This document shows positions 36,601-47,393 of a DNA stretch of 64,000 bases, one piece after another; within the stretch, counting starts at the first letter, position 1; every line of letters starts with the position of its first letter. The stretch spans positions 3,358,001-3,422,000 of the forward strand of contig OZ005604.1 of assembly GCA_963930655.1 (NCBI GenBank). The letters are read 5' to 3'. The position numbers were made by a program, and so were the translations under genes. Below the pieces are notes generated by a model. That model saw only the letters and a program-made list of their open reading frames with translations, was not told the origin of the DNA and did not search any database. This DNA comes from Myrica gale (taxonomy: Eukaryota; Streptophyta; Magnoliopsida; Fagales; Myricaceae).

Positions 36601-39600
36601 AATAAGTGGGGAGGCACAAAAGAGTAGATTTGATGAGAGTAAGTCTATCACCCTTGGAAAGATACATACGCTTCCAACCTGTCAACCTCCTCTCCATCTG
36701 CTCAAGGATCTCATCCCAAATATGAACACTATTAAAACTAGCTCCCAAAGGGAGCCCAAGATAATTCATCGGCAAGGAGGACACCCTACAATCCAAAATA
36801 CCCGCCAAATCCTGAGCATTATCAACAGTGACAACTGGAATAACCTCGGACTTAGATAAATTAATACTAAGACACGAAATAGTCTCAAAACACAAAAGGA
36901 GGCATTTAAGACTCCAAAAATGACTCACCTCCGCCCCACACAACACCAAAGTATCATCCGCAAAGAGCAAGTGAGAAAGATCACGCTCTCCCCTTCCACC
37001 ATAAAACCATCAAGACCGTCATGCTCAACCACTTTGTCCATCATTCGAATGAAGGCTTCCATAACTATAACAAATAAAAGAGAAGAAAGGGGATCCTCTT
37101 GCCTCAAACCACGTAAGGGTGAGCAAATCATCCGGATATTTCCGGAATTTCCGGTATCAGAATTACGGTACCGGTTCCAGCCTATTCCGGAACCGGAACC
37201 CATTATATGGAAATTTCGGAACCGGAAATTCCGGCAGAAACACAGGAATTTTCCGGTTTCGGTAGTTTTTTAAAAAAATTAATTTGAACCGTTTGAGCCC
37301 TTTAAAAATTACGTGACCTGGGTCAAAACGACCCAGGTCACTCACAACTTCAGTTACTTCACAAGTCCCGACTCCCTCCGGCCCTCCCAGTGACCCAGTC
37401 CCAGCCTCCCCTCCCTCCCGTCCCGAGGCTTCTCACGACCCCCCACCACTGAGTCCAACTCCAGCCACCGTCCCTCCCATCCTCCCTCCCGAGATCTGCA
37501 TCTCTCAACTCTCTCCTTGAACCTGACTCTCCCGAAATCTCTCTTTTTCTCACGGGTTGCTAACGTCCACCAGTTGGATTTTGGACCTTTTGTGGCCGGA
37601 TTTCTCACCAGCTCTCGGTCTCTCAACTAAGGGTTTGTTAATTTCCCATCCATCAGTTGTATTGAGTCTTTAAATCACATAGTTAGGGTTTGTTAATTAC
37701 TTAATTTGATTTTAGGGTTTGTTAATTTCTCAACTATTCACTGTTTTGCTCTGATTTCCAGTGATCGCTTTATTGCTCTCTCTCCAAACTCTGTCGATGC
37801 ATTGTTGAAGGTGAGTGGGTGTCACTACAATAGTTGTTTCAGATTGCTTTGAAGTTATTGAGGATATCTCAACTATTCATTCGTTTTTTGCTTTCTTTAA
37901 TACTTACAATCATGTGATTTTTGTTCAGCCTGGTGGGCATATTACCCAACAGAATTATTCAACCGATTGGAGAGCACTCAGAGTATCCCATGGAGCGTCT
38001 TGGTAATCTAATGCTTCTTTTCTCTTGAGAGATACTTATTTTGGTGATACGTGCTTTGGTTTCTCTGGTGAAATACATAAATAAAGCAGTCAACAGAATA
38101 CATTAGTTTGGTTTTCTTCCATGCTTGAATTTTCACCAAATAGTTTATGATGGTTGTTGACCCATAAGTTGTGGGCTTCTCTCTTATGCTAACTATTTCA
38201 TTGTGATGAATATACTGCCTGTTAATGTGTGAAGTTTTGTTTGTGATCAGTTTTGAATTGTTTAGTTTTCACCATTACATTAAAGATTCTTTTGTGTTTG
38301 TTGTAGCTGATGTCATGTACAAAATTAACCTTTGGTTTTGCTTCACCTTGTAGCTTTTTCATGTGATAGGAAGTATCTTGGCAGTATAGCACACGATCAG
38401 CTGTTGAAGGTGTGGATCTCTCTCTCTCTCCCCCTCATGATATCTTGTGGTGTAAGAGCAATAGAGGAGGTTATATGTGGTCTTTCGTTAAATATAGTTA
38501 TTCGTAGATCATATGGTTGTACTTATTCATGAAGTGGGCATGAAGATGCCAAGGGAAAGGGCATTAACTCCATGAGGTATTGTTATCGGAAACTCATATT
38601 ATGGGACTAGTGCTGGAGGTGCACTAGGAATGGGTTCACATCTGCTCTTATTTTGGTGCACTAGGAATGGGTTCACATTTGCTTTTGCAGTTGAAGGTTT
38701 TTTGAACTGTTCAGTTTGTGTATTGTACACTTGTTGTTTGGACTTGATGTTTGGTAATTGATTGGAGCCATTTAAATGTGAACATGAACAAATCAGTAAC
38801 TAATTTTCTTTAAGCAAGATGTATTGATGGCTGGTTTTAGTTATTATCTTCTGATTGCACAAAGTAACTTATTTTAGACTATTAACAAGTGGATACCAAC
38901 TAAGTGGCCTTAAATCGCCGAACTGCGGGTAGAACGAAACTTGTCCAGAGCAATCTGGGGTCAGATAATGTTTGATAATTGACTGTAAACATGTTTGATT
39001 GAAATCTGAACATGTTTGATAATTGATATGTGAGCATGTTTGATAATGCTCGATGGAACTCGACTTATATCATGTTAGAAATGGCTGAAAAACTTCGGGA
39101 GGTTTTTGAGGATATGTTGGATGGAGATGGGAACTTAGTGATGTATTTGAATGAAGATAGTCATGGGAGGAAGGGATTGGGGGCACCTTTATTTGAGGAT
39201 TGGGAGCACATTAAACTGTTTGTGAAGTTTTTGAAAGTGTTCCATGAGGTCACCCTACGCATATCAGGATCTTCATATATAACATCAAATGCATTTTTTG
39301 AGGAGTTAGCAAGAATTAAGTTTCATTTGGAGACCTTTGTTAATTGTTCTGATATCTCGTTTCGTGACATGGCTAAAAAGATGCAAAGCAAGTATGATAA
39401 GTATTGGAAGGATTTGAGGAAGGTGAATAGACTTTTATTTGTAGCTGCAGTATTGGATCCTTGCTTTAAACTCATCACTTTAGAGTATTGGGCTATCAAC
39501 AATTTTGGGAAGGATAAGGGCATGGATTTCACTGCTATGGTGCGAGGTACTCTAGAAACTATGTTTGAGGAGTATAGTGGAGGTTTCATAGCCCAATCAG

Positions 39601-42600
39601 AGCAACCAAGTGGAAGTCACAGTTCTACAAATATGGATGAATTGATGAATATTGATCAACATTTATGGGGAGGTCTTCCTACTTATCGATAGCAACAGAA
39701 CTTGCTAGATAGTAAGTCTGAGGTGGAGAGATACTTGATTGAAGATGTGGAACCAAGGGTGGAGGGTTTTGATATTTTGTCGTGGTGGAAGGAGAATTCT
39801 CAGAAGTTTCAAATTCTTTCCCGCATTGCAAAGGATGTGTTAGCTATCCCAATTACTACCGTGCCATCTAAGTCCGCTTTTAGCTATCCCAATTCTTTCC
39901 CGCATTGCAAAGGAGTGTTGGATGCTTTTCGCTCTTCTTTGGCGCCTTATACCGTGGAGGGCCTCATATGTGCACAAATTGGTTGCATGCTACTCCTATA
40001 CTTGATGAAGATGATGACGACATTGATGGTGGAGATGATCCCTTGAGTTACAAACTAGATATGGGTATACTTTTTATTTTGTTAAAATCATTTGCTTTGT
40101 TAATTGATTATTTGGTTCTCTTAGTATTTCTCTTATAATTGTTTTGTATTGTTTTGTTTTTCTTTTGTAGAGATGGAGAACTTGAGAATTAGGGGTGAAC
40201 ACAACCGGACCGCAGACCGGACCGGATTTGCCGTCTGATCCGGTCCTTTTTCTTAAAATGTGGTCCGGTCCGGACCGGACCGGACCGCATTTATTAAAAA
40301 AATAAAAAATATTTTTTTTATAATTTTTAATACAAATTATAAACATTAAACGTTTAATTTTAATCTAAACTAAAACTTAACATTTTTATATACACTTCCC
40401 CTTTGAAATTAACCTAAAAAATTTTTTGAAAAATTTTTAAAAAAATTTGAAAAATTGAAAAAAAAAATTAAAACCGGTCCGGACCACTTAAGTGGTCCGG
40501 ACCGGACCGCATTTAGTGAAACCGGTCCGGTCCTTTAATATTCTAGGACCGGAATACGGTCCGGACCGCATTCCGGTTTTTCAGCCCTATTGAGAATACC
40601 AGTTGGACAAGAACCATGATGCATTAGTATTTTAGTGGCTGATATGAAAATTCAGATTGTGGAGTTTCTCAATAAGCACCATGATGCATTAGTATACTTG
40701 ATGAAGATGATGACGACATTGATGGTGGAGATGATCCCTTGAGTTACAAACTAGATATGGGTATACTTTTTATTTTGTTAAAATCATTTGCTTTGTTAAT
40801 TGATTATTTGGTTCTCTTAGTATTTCTCTTATAATTGTTTTGTATTGTTTTGTTTTTCTTTTGTAGAGATGGAGAAGTTGAGAATTAGGGGTGAACACAA
40901 CCGGACCGCAGACCGGACCGGATTTGCCGTCTGATCCGGTCCTTTTTCTTAAAATGTTGTCCGGTCCGGACCGGACCGGACCGCATTTATTAAAAAAATA
41001 AAAAATATATTTTTTTATAATTTTTAATACAAATTATAAACATTAAACGTTTAATTTTAATCTAAACTAAAACTTAACATTTTTATATACACTTCCCCTT
41101 TGAAATTAACCTAAAAAATTTTTTGAAAAAATTTTAAAAAAAATTGAAAAATTGAAAAAAAAAATAAAACCGGTCCGGACCACTTAAGTGGTCCGGACCG
41201 GACCGCATTTAGTGAAACCGGTCCGGTCCTTTAATATTCTAGGACCGGAATACGGTCCGGACCGCATTCCGGTTTTTCAGCCCTATTGAGAATACCAGTT
41301 GGACAAGAACCATGATGCATTAGTATTTTAGTGGCTGATATGATAATTCAGATTGTGGAGTTTCTCATAAGCACCATGATGCATTAGTATTTTAGTGGCT
41401 GGTATGACAAGTATATTCTCATGATTTTATTGGGCATTGGCAGGTTCGGTCATTGAAGTGTGGATTTGAACTTTGAAGGCCAAGTGTCATCAAAGGTAAG
41501 ATCTCTTGTGTTTTGCTCGACTACATTGTAAGGCCAAGAGAAAATCTGATTGTTTGAAGTTCATCTGATTTGATTCATTTGATTGTTCCACTGATTGGTT
41601 GGTGGGATGAGATTTATGACTTTATTTCATAATTTTTAATTAAGACATATCTTCTGAAATGAGTTAGTTAGTATTGCCATATGAAAATTCTTGGAAAGAT
41701 TTATCATAGATATGTTTTGTGTTGTGAATATTAAACTGGTAGCAATGATGTTTTGTGTAGGTGTTGTGACTATTACACCAGTTTTGCTATTGTTGCTTAG
41801 TCGCATGAAATGTGGCTTTCATGAGCTATTCAATTTAGCTACGAAAGGTTAAATCATTATCTAACATTTCTTTTTTCTTTTTTCTTTTTTTGCCTTTGAA
41901 TGCTAGGCTCTACAAGCTCATTCTGTCAGATATGCTCTACTGCTGAATATCCATGTTGTTTGTATTGTTTACGGGTTTTGGGTCTAATATACCATCTGTA
42001 ATATGGGAAATATCCCTTGGTTGAGAGGATGAAGTATCCATCAGTATCGGAGAAGATAAGAATTGCTTGAGAGGATGAAGTACGAGTGTTAACCATTTTT
42101 CAGTCTTTCCTTTTTGTATCCTGTAACACGGGGGTTATAACAATAACATTACCGTTCAGTTGTTAATTTTTTTTTCCTTTGATGTCTTGATGATGGAATG
42201 GTATGCTTTAATGCTTACAAATGTGTTATGAATACTGATGCTAATAGGGGAAAAATAGAAGAAGAAAAAAGACCCCAATTTCGGCCCAAAATGCTTTAAA
42301 AACATTTTGGGCCGAAGTAAAACTAGGCCTTTAGGCCCAGTTATGGAACCGGAATGGCTGGTTCCATCCGTTCCGGTACTCACCCTTAAAACCACGAGCG
42401 CTACTGAAAAAACCTTTCGGGCAGCCATTAACAATCACTGAAAATTTCACTGTAGAGATGCAACACGATATCCAACTACACCATTTTGCACCGAAACCGC
42501 ATCTTCAGAGAAGGTACAAAAGAAACTTTCAATTCACATGATCGTATGCCTTCTGAATATCCAACTTGCAAAGCATGCCGGCACCCCCGACCTTAATCTG

Positions 42601-45600
42601 GGGAAATGAACACACTCTCCCCTCCCACCATAAAACCATTCAGACCCGAAGCCTTCTTACCATTGAGACTATGCACCACCTCAGTCACCTCATCCACATC
42701 AAAGGGCCTTTCAATCCACTCTGCATCTTCCCCCGTGATACTATCAAACTTCAACCCATCCAAAGGGCTTTACATATAAAGAGGAGTAATAATCAACAAT
42801 CTCCTCAGGGTCCTCCAACACATCCCCTCCACCACCAAACTAAAAATAAAATTCGCTCTCCTATTAGAATTAGCAATATAGTAGAAGAACTTGGTACAAC
42901 GATCGCCTTCCTTAAGCCAAAGAGCCCTAGACTTCTGCCTCCAACTAATCTCCTCCAAAATAATCATATTGTCCAGCTCCCTAGAGACCTCCAACCTCCT
43001 ATCCATACCCGCCTCATTGAGGTTACCCCCCTCATCCAACCCATCAAGCAACGCGAGCTCGCTCAATAAGGCCGACTTCCAACCACTTAAGGCACCAAAG
43101 ACATCACGATTCCAACCCTTAAGATTATGTTTAAGCGCTTGTAACTTCGAATTAAGCACAAAGCTTGGTGATCCCCTAAAATCGAAACATTGCCACCACT
43201 CATTAACCAAATCCACAAACTCATCCACTCTAAGCCACATATTTTCAAAACGGAAAGGTCTTTTAACACCCCCAAACCTACCATTTTCCAACAAGAACAA
43301 GAAGTGGTCAGAGAACAAATGGGGCAAACATCTCTGAATAAGCTACGCGTACATCGCCTCCCAATCCGAACTCACAAAAAGCTGATCAATCCTCGACCAA
43401 GACTGAGACAATCTACCATTTGACCAGGTGAACAAACCACCAGCTAACTCAAGATCCAACAACCTCAAATTGGACACAAACTCCGAAAACTCCAACATGG
43501 CACTCCTCAAACCTCCGACACCTGATCGCTCACTAGGGAAACGAGTCACATTAAAATCTCCGCCAATACACCAAGGTAAATTCCACCAACTAAATCTTCA
43601 CCAACTCATCCCATAAAATCCTCCTACTATAACTATCATTCGGACCATAAACTCCCGAAAAGATCCAATGGGACACCATCCTCAACATTCCTGAAAACCA
43701 AAGATACAGAAAAAGCACAACCACCAGACTCCAGCAACTCCAAAATACGAGAGTCCCAAAGACAAAAATGCCTCTCGACGCACCATCCACCTCCAAACAA
43801 CACCATTTCACATGAGGCCCACCCCACAAGCTACGCACCAAGGCAAAAGACACCTCTGCTACCTTAGTCTCTTGAAGACAAACTAAGTCCCTCTTCCAAC
43901 CTCTTCAAAGATTACCCACGCTCTTGCATTTTACTCTATCATTCAACTCCCTCACATTCCAACTAATAATCCTAGGTATGCATGTGAAGCGGGTGGTTGG
44001 TACACTACGGAGATTCAGGGCCCTTATGGAGTCAGTTTATGGAAGCACATAAGCAACAGGTGGAACTTTTTCTGGAGAAATATTATGTTCTTGGTGGGGT
44101 GTAGCTCCAGGATTCGGTTCTAGCACGACCTTTGGTGTGGGAGAGACTGTTGCGGTTGGAGTTTCCTCTTTTATACTCTCTCGCCCGTCGAAAGGATGCT
44201 TGGGTGGCTAATTGCATGGAGGAAGGGTCTGGAGTAGTAGTTTGGAATGTACACTTTGAAAGAACGATTGATGATTGGGAGATGGATGTTTGTTCGGTGT
44301 CTTATGGTTTACTTTATTCGAAGGTTTGGAGGAGAGGAGGGGTGGATAAGTTGATATGGACGGGTTCTAAAAATGGTATCTTCTTAGTTAAATCGATGTA
44401 TCCTCTTCTTCTTGGTGGCTCCAGCATGGATTTTCCTTGGCATCAATGTTGGAAGAACTGGGTTCCCCCTAGAGTTGCCTTCTTCGTTTGGGAGGCTACT
44501 CATGGGAAGATTCTGACCATTGATAACCTAAGGAGAAGGGGCATTTGCTTGATCGAGTGGTGTTACTTGTGTAAGAGCGAAGGAGAATCGGTTGATCATA
44601 TCCTTCTCCATTGCTCGGTGGCAAGAGAGTTGTGGGCACATGTGTTGAGCATTCTTAACTTTGACTGGGTTATGCCTAGGAAGGTGGTTGATATGTTGTA
44701 TTGTTAGAGGAAGTGTAAGGATCCAATCGCTCTGGCCATATGGAAGATGATCCCTACTTGCATTTGGGGGAGTTTGTGGAGGGAAAGGAATAACAGATGT
44801 TTAGAGGATAGAACGCTGGTTGTGGATAGGTTGAGGGGCTTTATGTTGAATTCTCTTTTCTTGTGGGCTAACTCGGCTTTAGGGTGCCTTTTTTGGGCTT
44901 TTCGGATTTTTTGAGTTTCTTAGCTTTTATGCTCTAGTTGTTTCAGTATAGTCTCTAGTATTGTCAACTATCTTCGTTTCTTCATTAATAAAGGTTAACT
45001 TATTTATCAAAATACATAAGATGAAAGAAAATCTGACATGATGAGCAACAGATCTTTCTCTTTGGTAACATATTATAGCCTTCTTTTCGTTGTTTGGTAT
45101 ATTTCGCATGGGCAGCAATACCTTTTCAAACATTCATAACCATACTTTGACTAAACTAGGAACTGATCCTAAAATATCTCATTAGATAAAGGACGGTAAT
45201 GCTTCCTAAATATACAATTCATTTACAATAGCTCATTTTCAATATATGACTTATCAGCTAAAATAACTAAACAGCACATCCAAACCATGCAGTTGAATAT
45301 GGTCATGCCACGTTGACTATTCAATTATTTACTACCAAAAATACAGGAACAAATTTACCTCCAAAGTTAACATTTTTCAGTAAAAATAAGAAGAAAACAC
45401 TAAGAAGGAAGAGTAGAGCTATAATGTATAGTAACAGAATGTATCACTCGATCCAATTCTCTTTACACCAAAATAATGAGCTCCATAATTATGTGAGTAG
45501 TTTGTAAAATTTGTAAAAGTACATTAAAGACCTCCTCTTTTACACAATATTTGATTCCTTTCCCAGAGCTCCACATTCACCTGATCTCCACCAATCCAAG

Positions 45601-46624
45601 CCAAATAATCGTCTGCCTTCTCAAGACATTAAATATGAGCAAAAGCTTGATAATAATGAAAGGTTCCCTACCTAGTATTCCCATGAGTGAACACAGAAAC
45701 TCCACTATAAGCTCTCTCAATAGGCAACAACCGATCAGGAACTCACCATGGGAATGTATCATTGTCCCCAACAATACATAAAAGTGAAGGACCATAGATG
45801 CCGAGATATGAAGTTACACTACAATGGCCAGATTAAATTAAGAATCATCCTCTTGGACGTGCAATAGCAAAACGAAAAAAGATACTAGCTAGTGACAGAG
45901 AGATCAGTTATTACTCCTTTTTGACTGGTAGATGCCTACTCCAAGATAATTCATTGTTATTCTATAATACCAACTTCAAACTCACTTCATTAACCACCGA
46001 AACCATACAAATGTTTCCCTTCGTAACTAAAGTTAAGGACTTCTAGGCCATGAAGAAGCTCAGCAATTTAGAGTCCACCAAGCAATTATCAACCAAACCA
46101 TAAACTCACAGGAATAAGATACTACCTTATCATCTAGTCATTCGCTTAAATAATCCCAAATATTCTTCTAACTAAGAAATTATACTCTACCCACACAAAA
46201 AAAGGCTCGAGAAACAGAATAAAGAGCAACCAAATAAAAAAAGCAAATTCGAACAGTTTACCAGATCCTAGTCTCACATTACTTTATGCAAACAGAGGAT
46301 TACAGCGAAAGAAACACAGAGAGAAATCAACTTACGACGATCTTGACTGGCGGACGAAGGGAGGGCATGAACGGAAGTTGGTTTGGAAAATAACGAAGGC
46401 AAAATCCGAGTGGCACCGCTGGATAATAGCCGGTATGCCGGATCAACCAGCTTCGAGAGCCAGCGGCGGCCTCCGACTTGGTCTTGGGATTGGTTCGGCG
46501 GGGGCCGAGAATACGGTGTCGATGTTGGCTTCCGCGATGGCGGTTTCCTGGCCTTCCCTCCAGCGCCTCTCTCATCCCCTACTCCGTTCGGCCCCGACGT
46601 CGTCGTCTGTCCATCCCTCTCCAT
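27610..46624 (-). CDS. NUP1: NUP1/NUP136-like nuclear-basket nucleoporin, complete
   Basis: The gene encodes a 664-aa plant nucleoporin of the NUP1/NUP136 group, an FG protein of the nuclear basket that supports mRNA export and nuclear shape. Exons on the minus strand are 46336-46624, 34015-34076, 33707-33873, 33315-33465, 29677-29988, 29490-29576 and 27610-28536; all junctions are GT-AG and all phases agree. Conserved blocks are [15 protein letters not shown] (about 52-68, an amphipathic nuclear-membrane segment), [20 protein letters not shown] (exons 3-4), [11 protein letters not shown] (exon 5) and [17 protein letters not shown] (about 453-469). FG-type motifs (YSFGS, FSFGS) lie near the C-terminus. 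The ATG at 46624 is used because the codon two upstream in the same frame is GTG. Arabidopsis NUP1 is twice as long, so this is closer to the shorter paralogue type (At5g20200-like, from memory). Intron 1 is 12,259 bp because of nested insertions. Confidence 0.88.
31068..31950 (-). mobile_element. 5'-truncated L1-type LINE in NUP1 intron 4
   Basis: This 883-bp insertion is flanked by a perfect 14-bp target duplication, gtctccatattgtt (31054-31067 and 31951-31964). Read on the minus strand it ends with cttatcaaaaaaa, the usual tail of plant L1 elements. It encodes only the C-terminal zinc-binding reverse-transcriptase domain (zf-RVT): [20 protein letters not shown], then [20 protein letters not shown] and [10 protein letters not shown]. 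The endonuclease and polymerase parts are absent through 5' truncation. The host gene lies on the same strand. Confidence 0.85.
32367..32480 (-). mobile_element. SINE-like insertion in NUP1 intron 4
   Basis: A 14-base T run at the left end (a poly-A tail on the minus strand) and a perfect 11-bp duplication, tgacttgagga (32356-32366 and 32481-32491), mark a retroposed insert of about 114 bp. The body, read on the minus strand, has ggccgggtacacgaagtgg and ggagctcctgggttacc. No clear A and B boxes are visible, so it is probably 5'-truncated. The parent SINE family is not determined. Confidence 0.7.
39030..40046 (+). pseudogene. Partial hAT transposase (RICESLEEPER/DAYSLEEPER type)
   Basis: The surviving coding part starts inside the RNase-H-like fold with [20 protein letters not shown], passes [20 protein letters not shown] and [20 protein letters not shown], then [14 protein letters not shown] (the DUF4413 block). 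A stop closes this frame at 39690, after which [20 protein letters not shown] and [20 protein letters not shown] begin the dimerisation domain. Where the family has [15 protein letters not shown], this copy has [20 protein letters not shown]: the bases tagctatcccaatt and ttctttcccgcattgcaaag repeat sequence found about 60 bp upstream, so a templated filler has replaced the STGGR codons. The BED finger and the N-terminal part of the catalytic fold are not recognisable. The protein cannot be active. Confidence 0.78.
40190..40589. mobile_element. 400-bp hAT MITE, copy 1 (GGTCCGGTCC family)
   Basis: Ends are TAGGGGTGAAC and TTTTCAGCCCTA, with the 8-bp duplication ttgagaat (40182-40189 and 40590-40597). 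Both arms are built from ccggaccgg/ggtccggtcc units; near the right the palindrome ggtccggaccacttaagtgg is followed by its mirror tccggacc. The core is AT-rich and non-coding. It sits in the 3' part of the 5.3-kb hAT and is the fourth layer of the nest. Confidence 0.88.
40886..41285. mobile_element. 400-bp hAT MITE, copy 2 (by tandem duplication)
   Basis: Same ends, length and flanking ttgagaat as copy 1, which shows it was carried along by the 696-bp duplication. A few point differences (for example aaaatgtt versus aaaatgtg in the left arm) have accumulated since. Confidence 0.88.
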
Positions 46625-47393
46625 CTCCACCTTGCGCCTCTCTCCGCGACGTCGTTCTTTTCCCTTCGGCCTTCACTCGCCTCTCTCGCACTCTCGGTGT
46701 CTGAGTTCGAGTGTTCGACAAGGACTCGGGAAGCTACGAGCAAGAGCGCACGTGGTGGGACCAGATTCTCAAAGATCATGAAGCTAATCAATGGGGAAAT
46801 GCCAGGTGGTATTACATACTTGTCCCATTTTTTTTGTACATCTGTTTTTTTAAGCAAAAAATGGTAGGTTCAACAAGCTTAGCAACTCTTTCCAAACGTG
46901 ATCATAGGATCACCTATCACTGCATAATATCGATTTGAGTCATAGCTACTTCTTAATGTGTTGTGGGTGAGCCCGACACCAAATTCTTAGCAAGACAACA
47001 ACGACATTAGGCTCGAGGTCAAACTTTACTTTCGTATGCGATTTCAACTTATGTCCACTCAAATTTCTGATCTTAGACCTAATAAATTTAAGTGGTACCG
47101 ATTGAGCTACACAATGTCTTTTTTAGTTCAATAGTTTCGGGGAATGAACATAGAGGCAAAATTGAGATTGTGCTAATAATGTCCTTGATTCCCAGTTAAA
47201 TTGGTGGAGGATCATAGGAGAGTTTATTTTTCAAGAGTAACTCATAGGAGTGATGGATTTGCGTAACTCTTTGAAATTTGTTACTACTCTTTAAGTTTGA
47301 TCAGTGTGTTACAACTGAGACTACTGAGTGAGATTCGTTCAAGCCTAATGCACAAATTGAGTGTAACACATTTTTACATTCTAATAAAAAATA
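46625..47393. promoter_or_regulatory. Promoter region of the NUP1-like gene
   Basis: The bases just upstream of the ATG are GC- and CT-rich, then turn AT-rich. Overlapping plus-strand open frames here are the mirror of exon 1 and its leader. No other gene was recognised. A MULE lies about 770 bp upstream of the start codon. Confidence 0.4.

Larger units (their letters stand above)
39997..41387 (+). repeat. 696-bp tandem duplication that copied a MITE
   Basis: Units 39997-40692 and 40693-41387 are nearly identical, differing at only a handful of bases and one- to few-base indels. Each contains the transposase 3' end (cttgatgaagatgatgacga), the flank ttgagaat, a 400-bp MITE, and ccatgatgcattag. 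The breakpoint shows short shared sequence. Because both MITE copies carry the same target duplication, the second arose by segment duplication, not transposition. Confidence 0.85.
37114..42388 (+). mobile_element. 5.3-kb hAT element inserted in the minus-strand LINE
   Basis: The third layer. Ends are TAAGGGTGAGCA on the left and TACTCACCCTTA on the right, flanked by a perfect 8-bp duplication aaaccacg (37106-37113 and 42389-42396). The insertion splits the LINE exactly within the GLRQEDPLS codons. Sub-terminal zones carry ttccgg/ccggaa motifs. It holds a partial plus-strand transposase gene (separate entry) and two copies of a 400-bp MITE. The perfect duplication suggests a fairly young insertion. 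Confidence 0.88.
35347..43974 (-). mobile_element. Minus-strand L1 LINE inserted in the plus-strand LINE
   Basis: The second layer. On the minus strand it opens at the start of the endonuclease ([11 protein letters not shown] near 43970), goes through [20 protein letters not shown] and SRIDQLF, then [69 protein letters not shown] (the FADD catalytic motif, near 36960) and [10 protein letters not shown], and finishes with zf-RVT (35650-36040) and a T-rich tail at 35347. Without the hAT at 37114-42388 it is about 3.35 kb. Some 150 codons between KASGLNGF and [13 protein letters not shown] are missing, and several frameshifts are present. There is no clear target duplication; a few target bases seem lost. 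Confidence 0.82.
34975..45010 (+). mobile_element. Plus-strand 5'-truncated L1 LINE, split by a second LINE
   Basis: The outermost layer of the nest in NUP1 intron 1. It is flanked by a 9-bp duplication, aatacataa (34966-34974 and 45011-45019). The first piece (34975-35346) encodes the end of the polymerase region: [20 protein letters not shown], then [17 protein letters not shown]. The second piece (about 43977-45010) continues with [20 protein letters not shown] and zf-RVT motifs ([36 protein letters not shown]), and ends with cttatttatcaa. The element is about 1.4 kb without its insert. It lies antisense to the host gene. Confidence 0.83.

Noticed and set aside
37354-37626. Arg/Gly-rich minus-strand open frames
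   Set aside because: These come from CT-rich sequence near the left end of the 5.3-kb hAT and look like composition artefacts.
46378-46938. Several long plus-strand open frames (up to 132 codons)
   Set aside because: They mirror the GC-rich first exon and leader of the minus-strand NUP1-like gene and have no family motifs.
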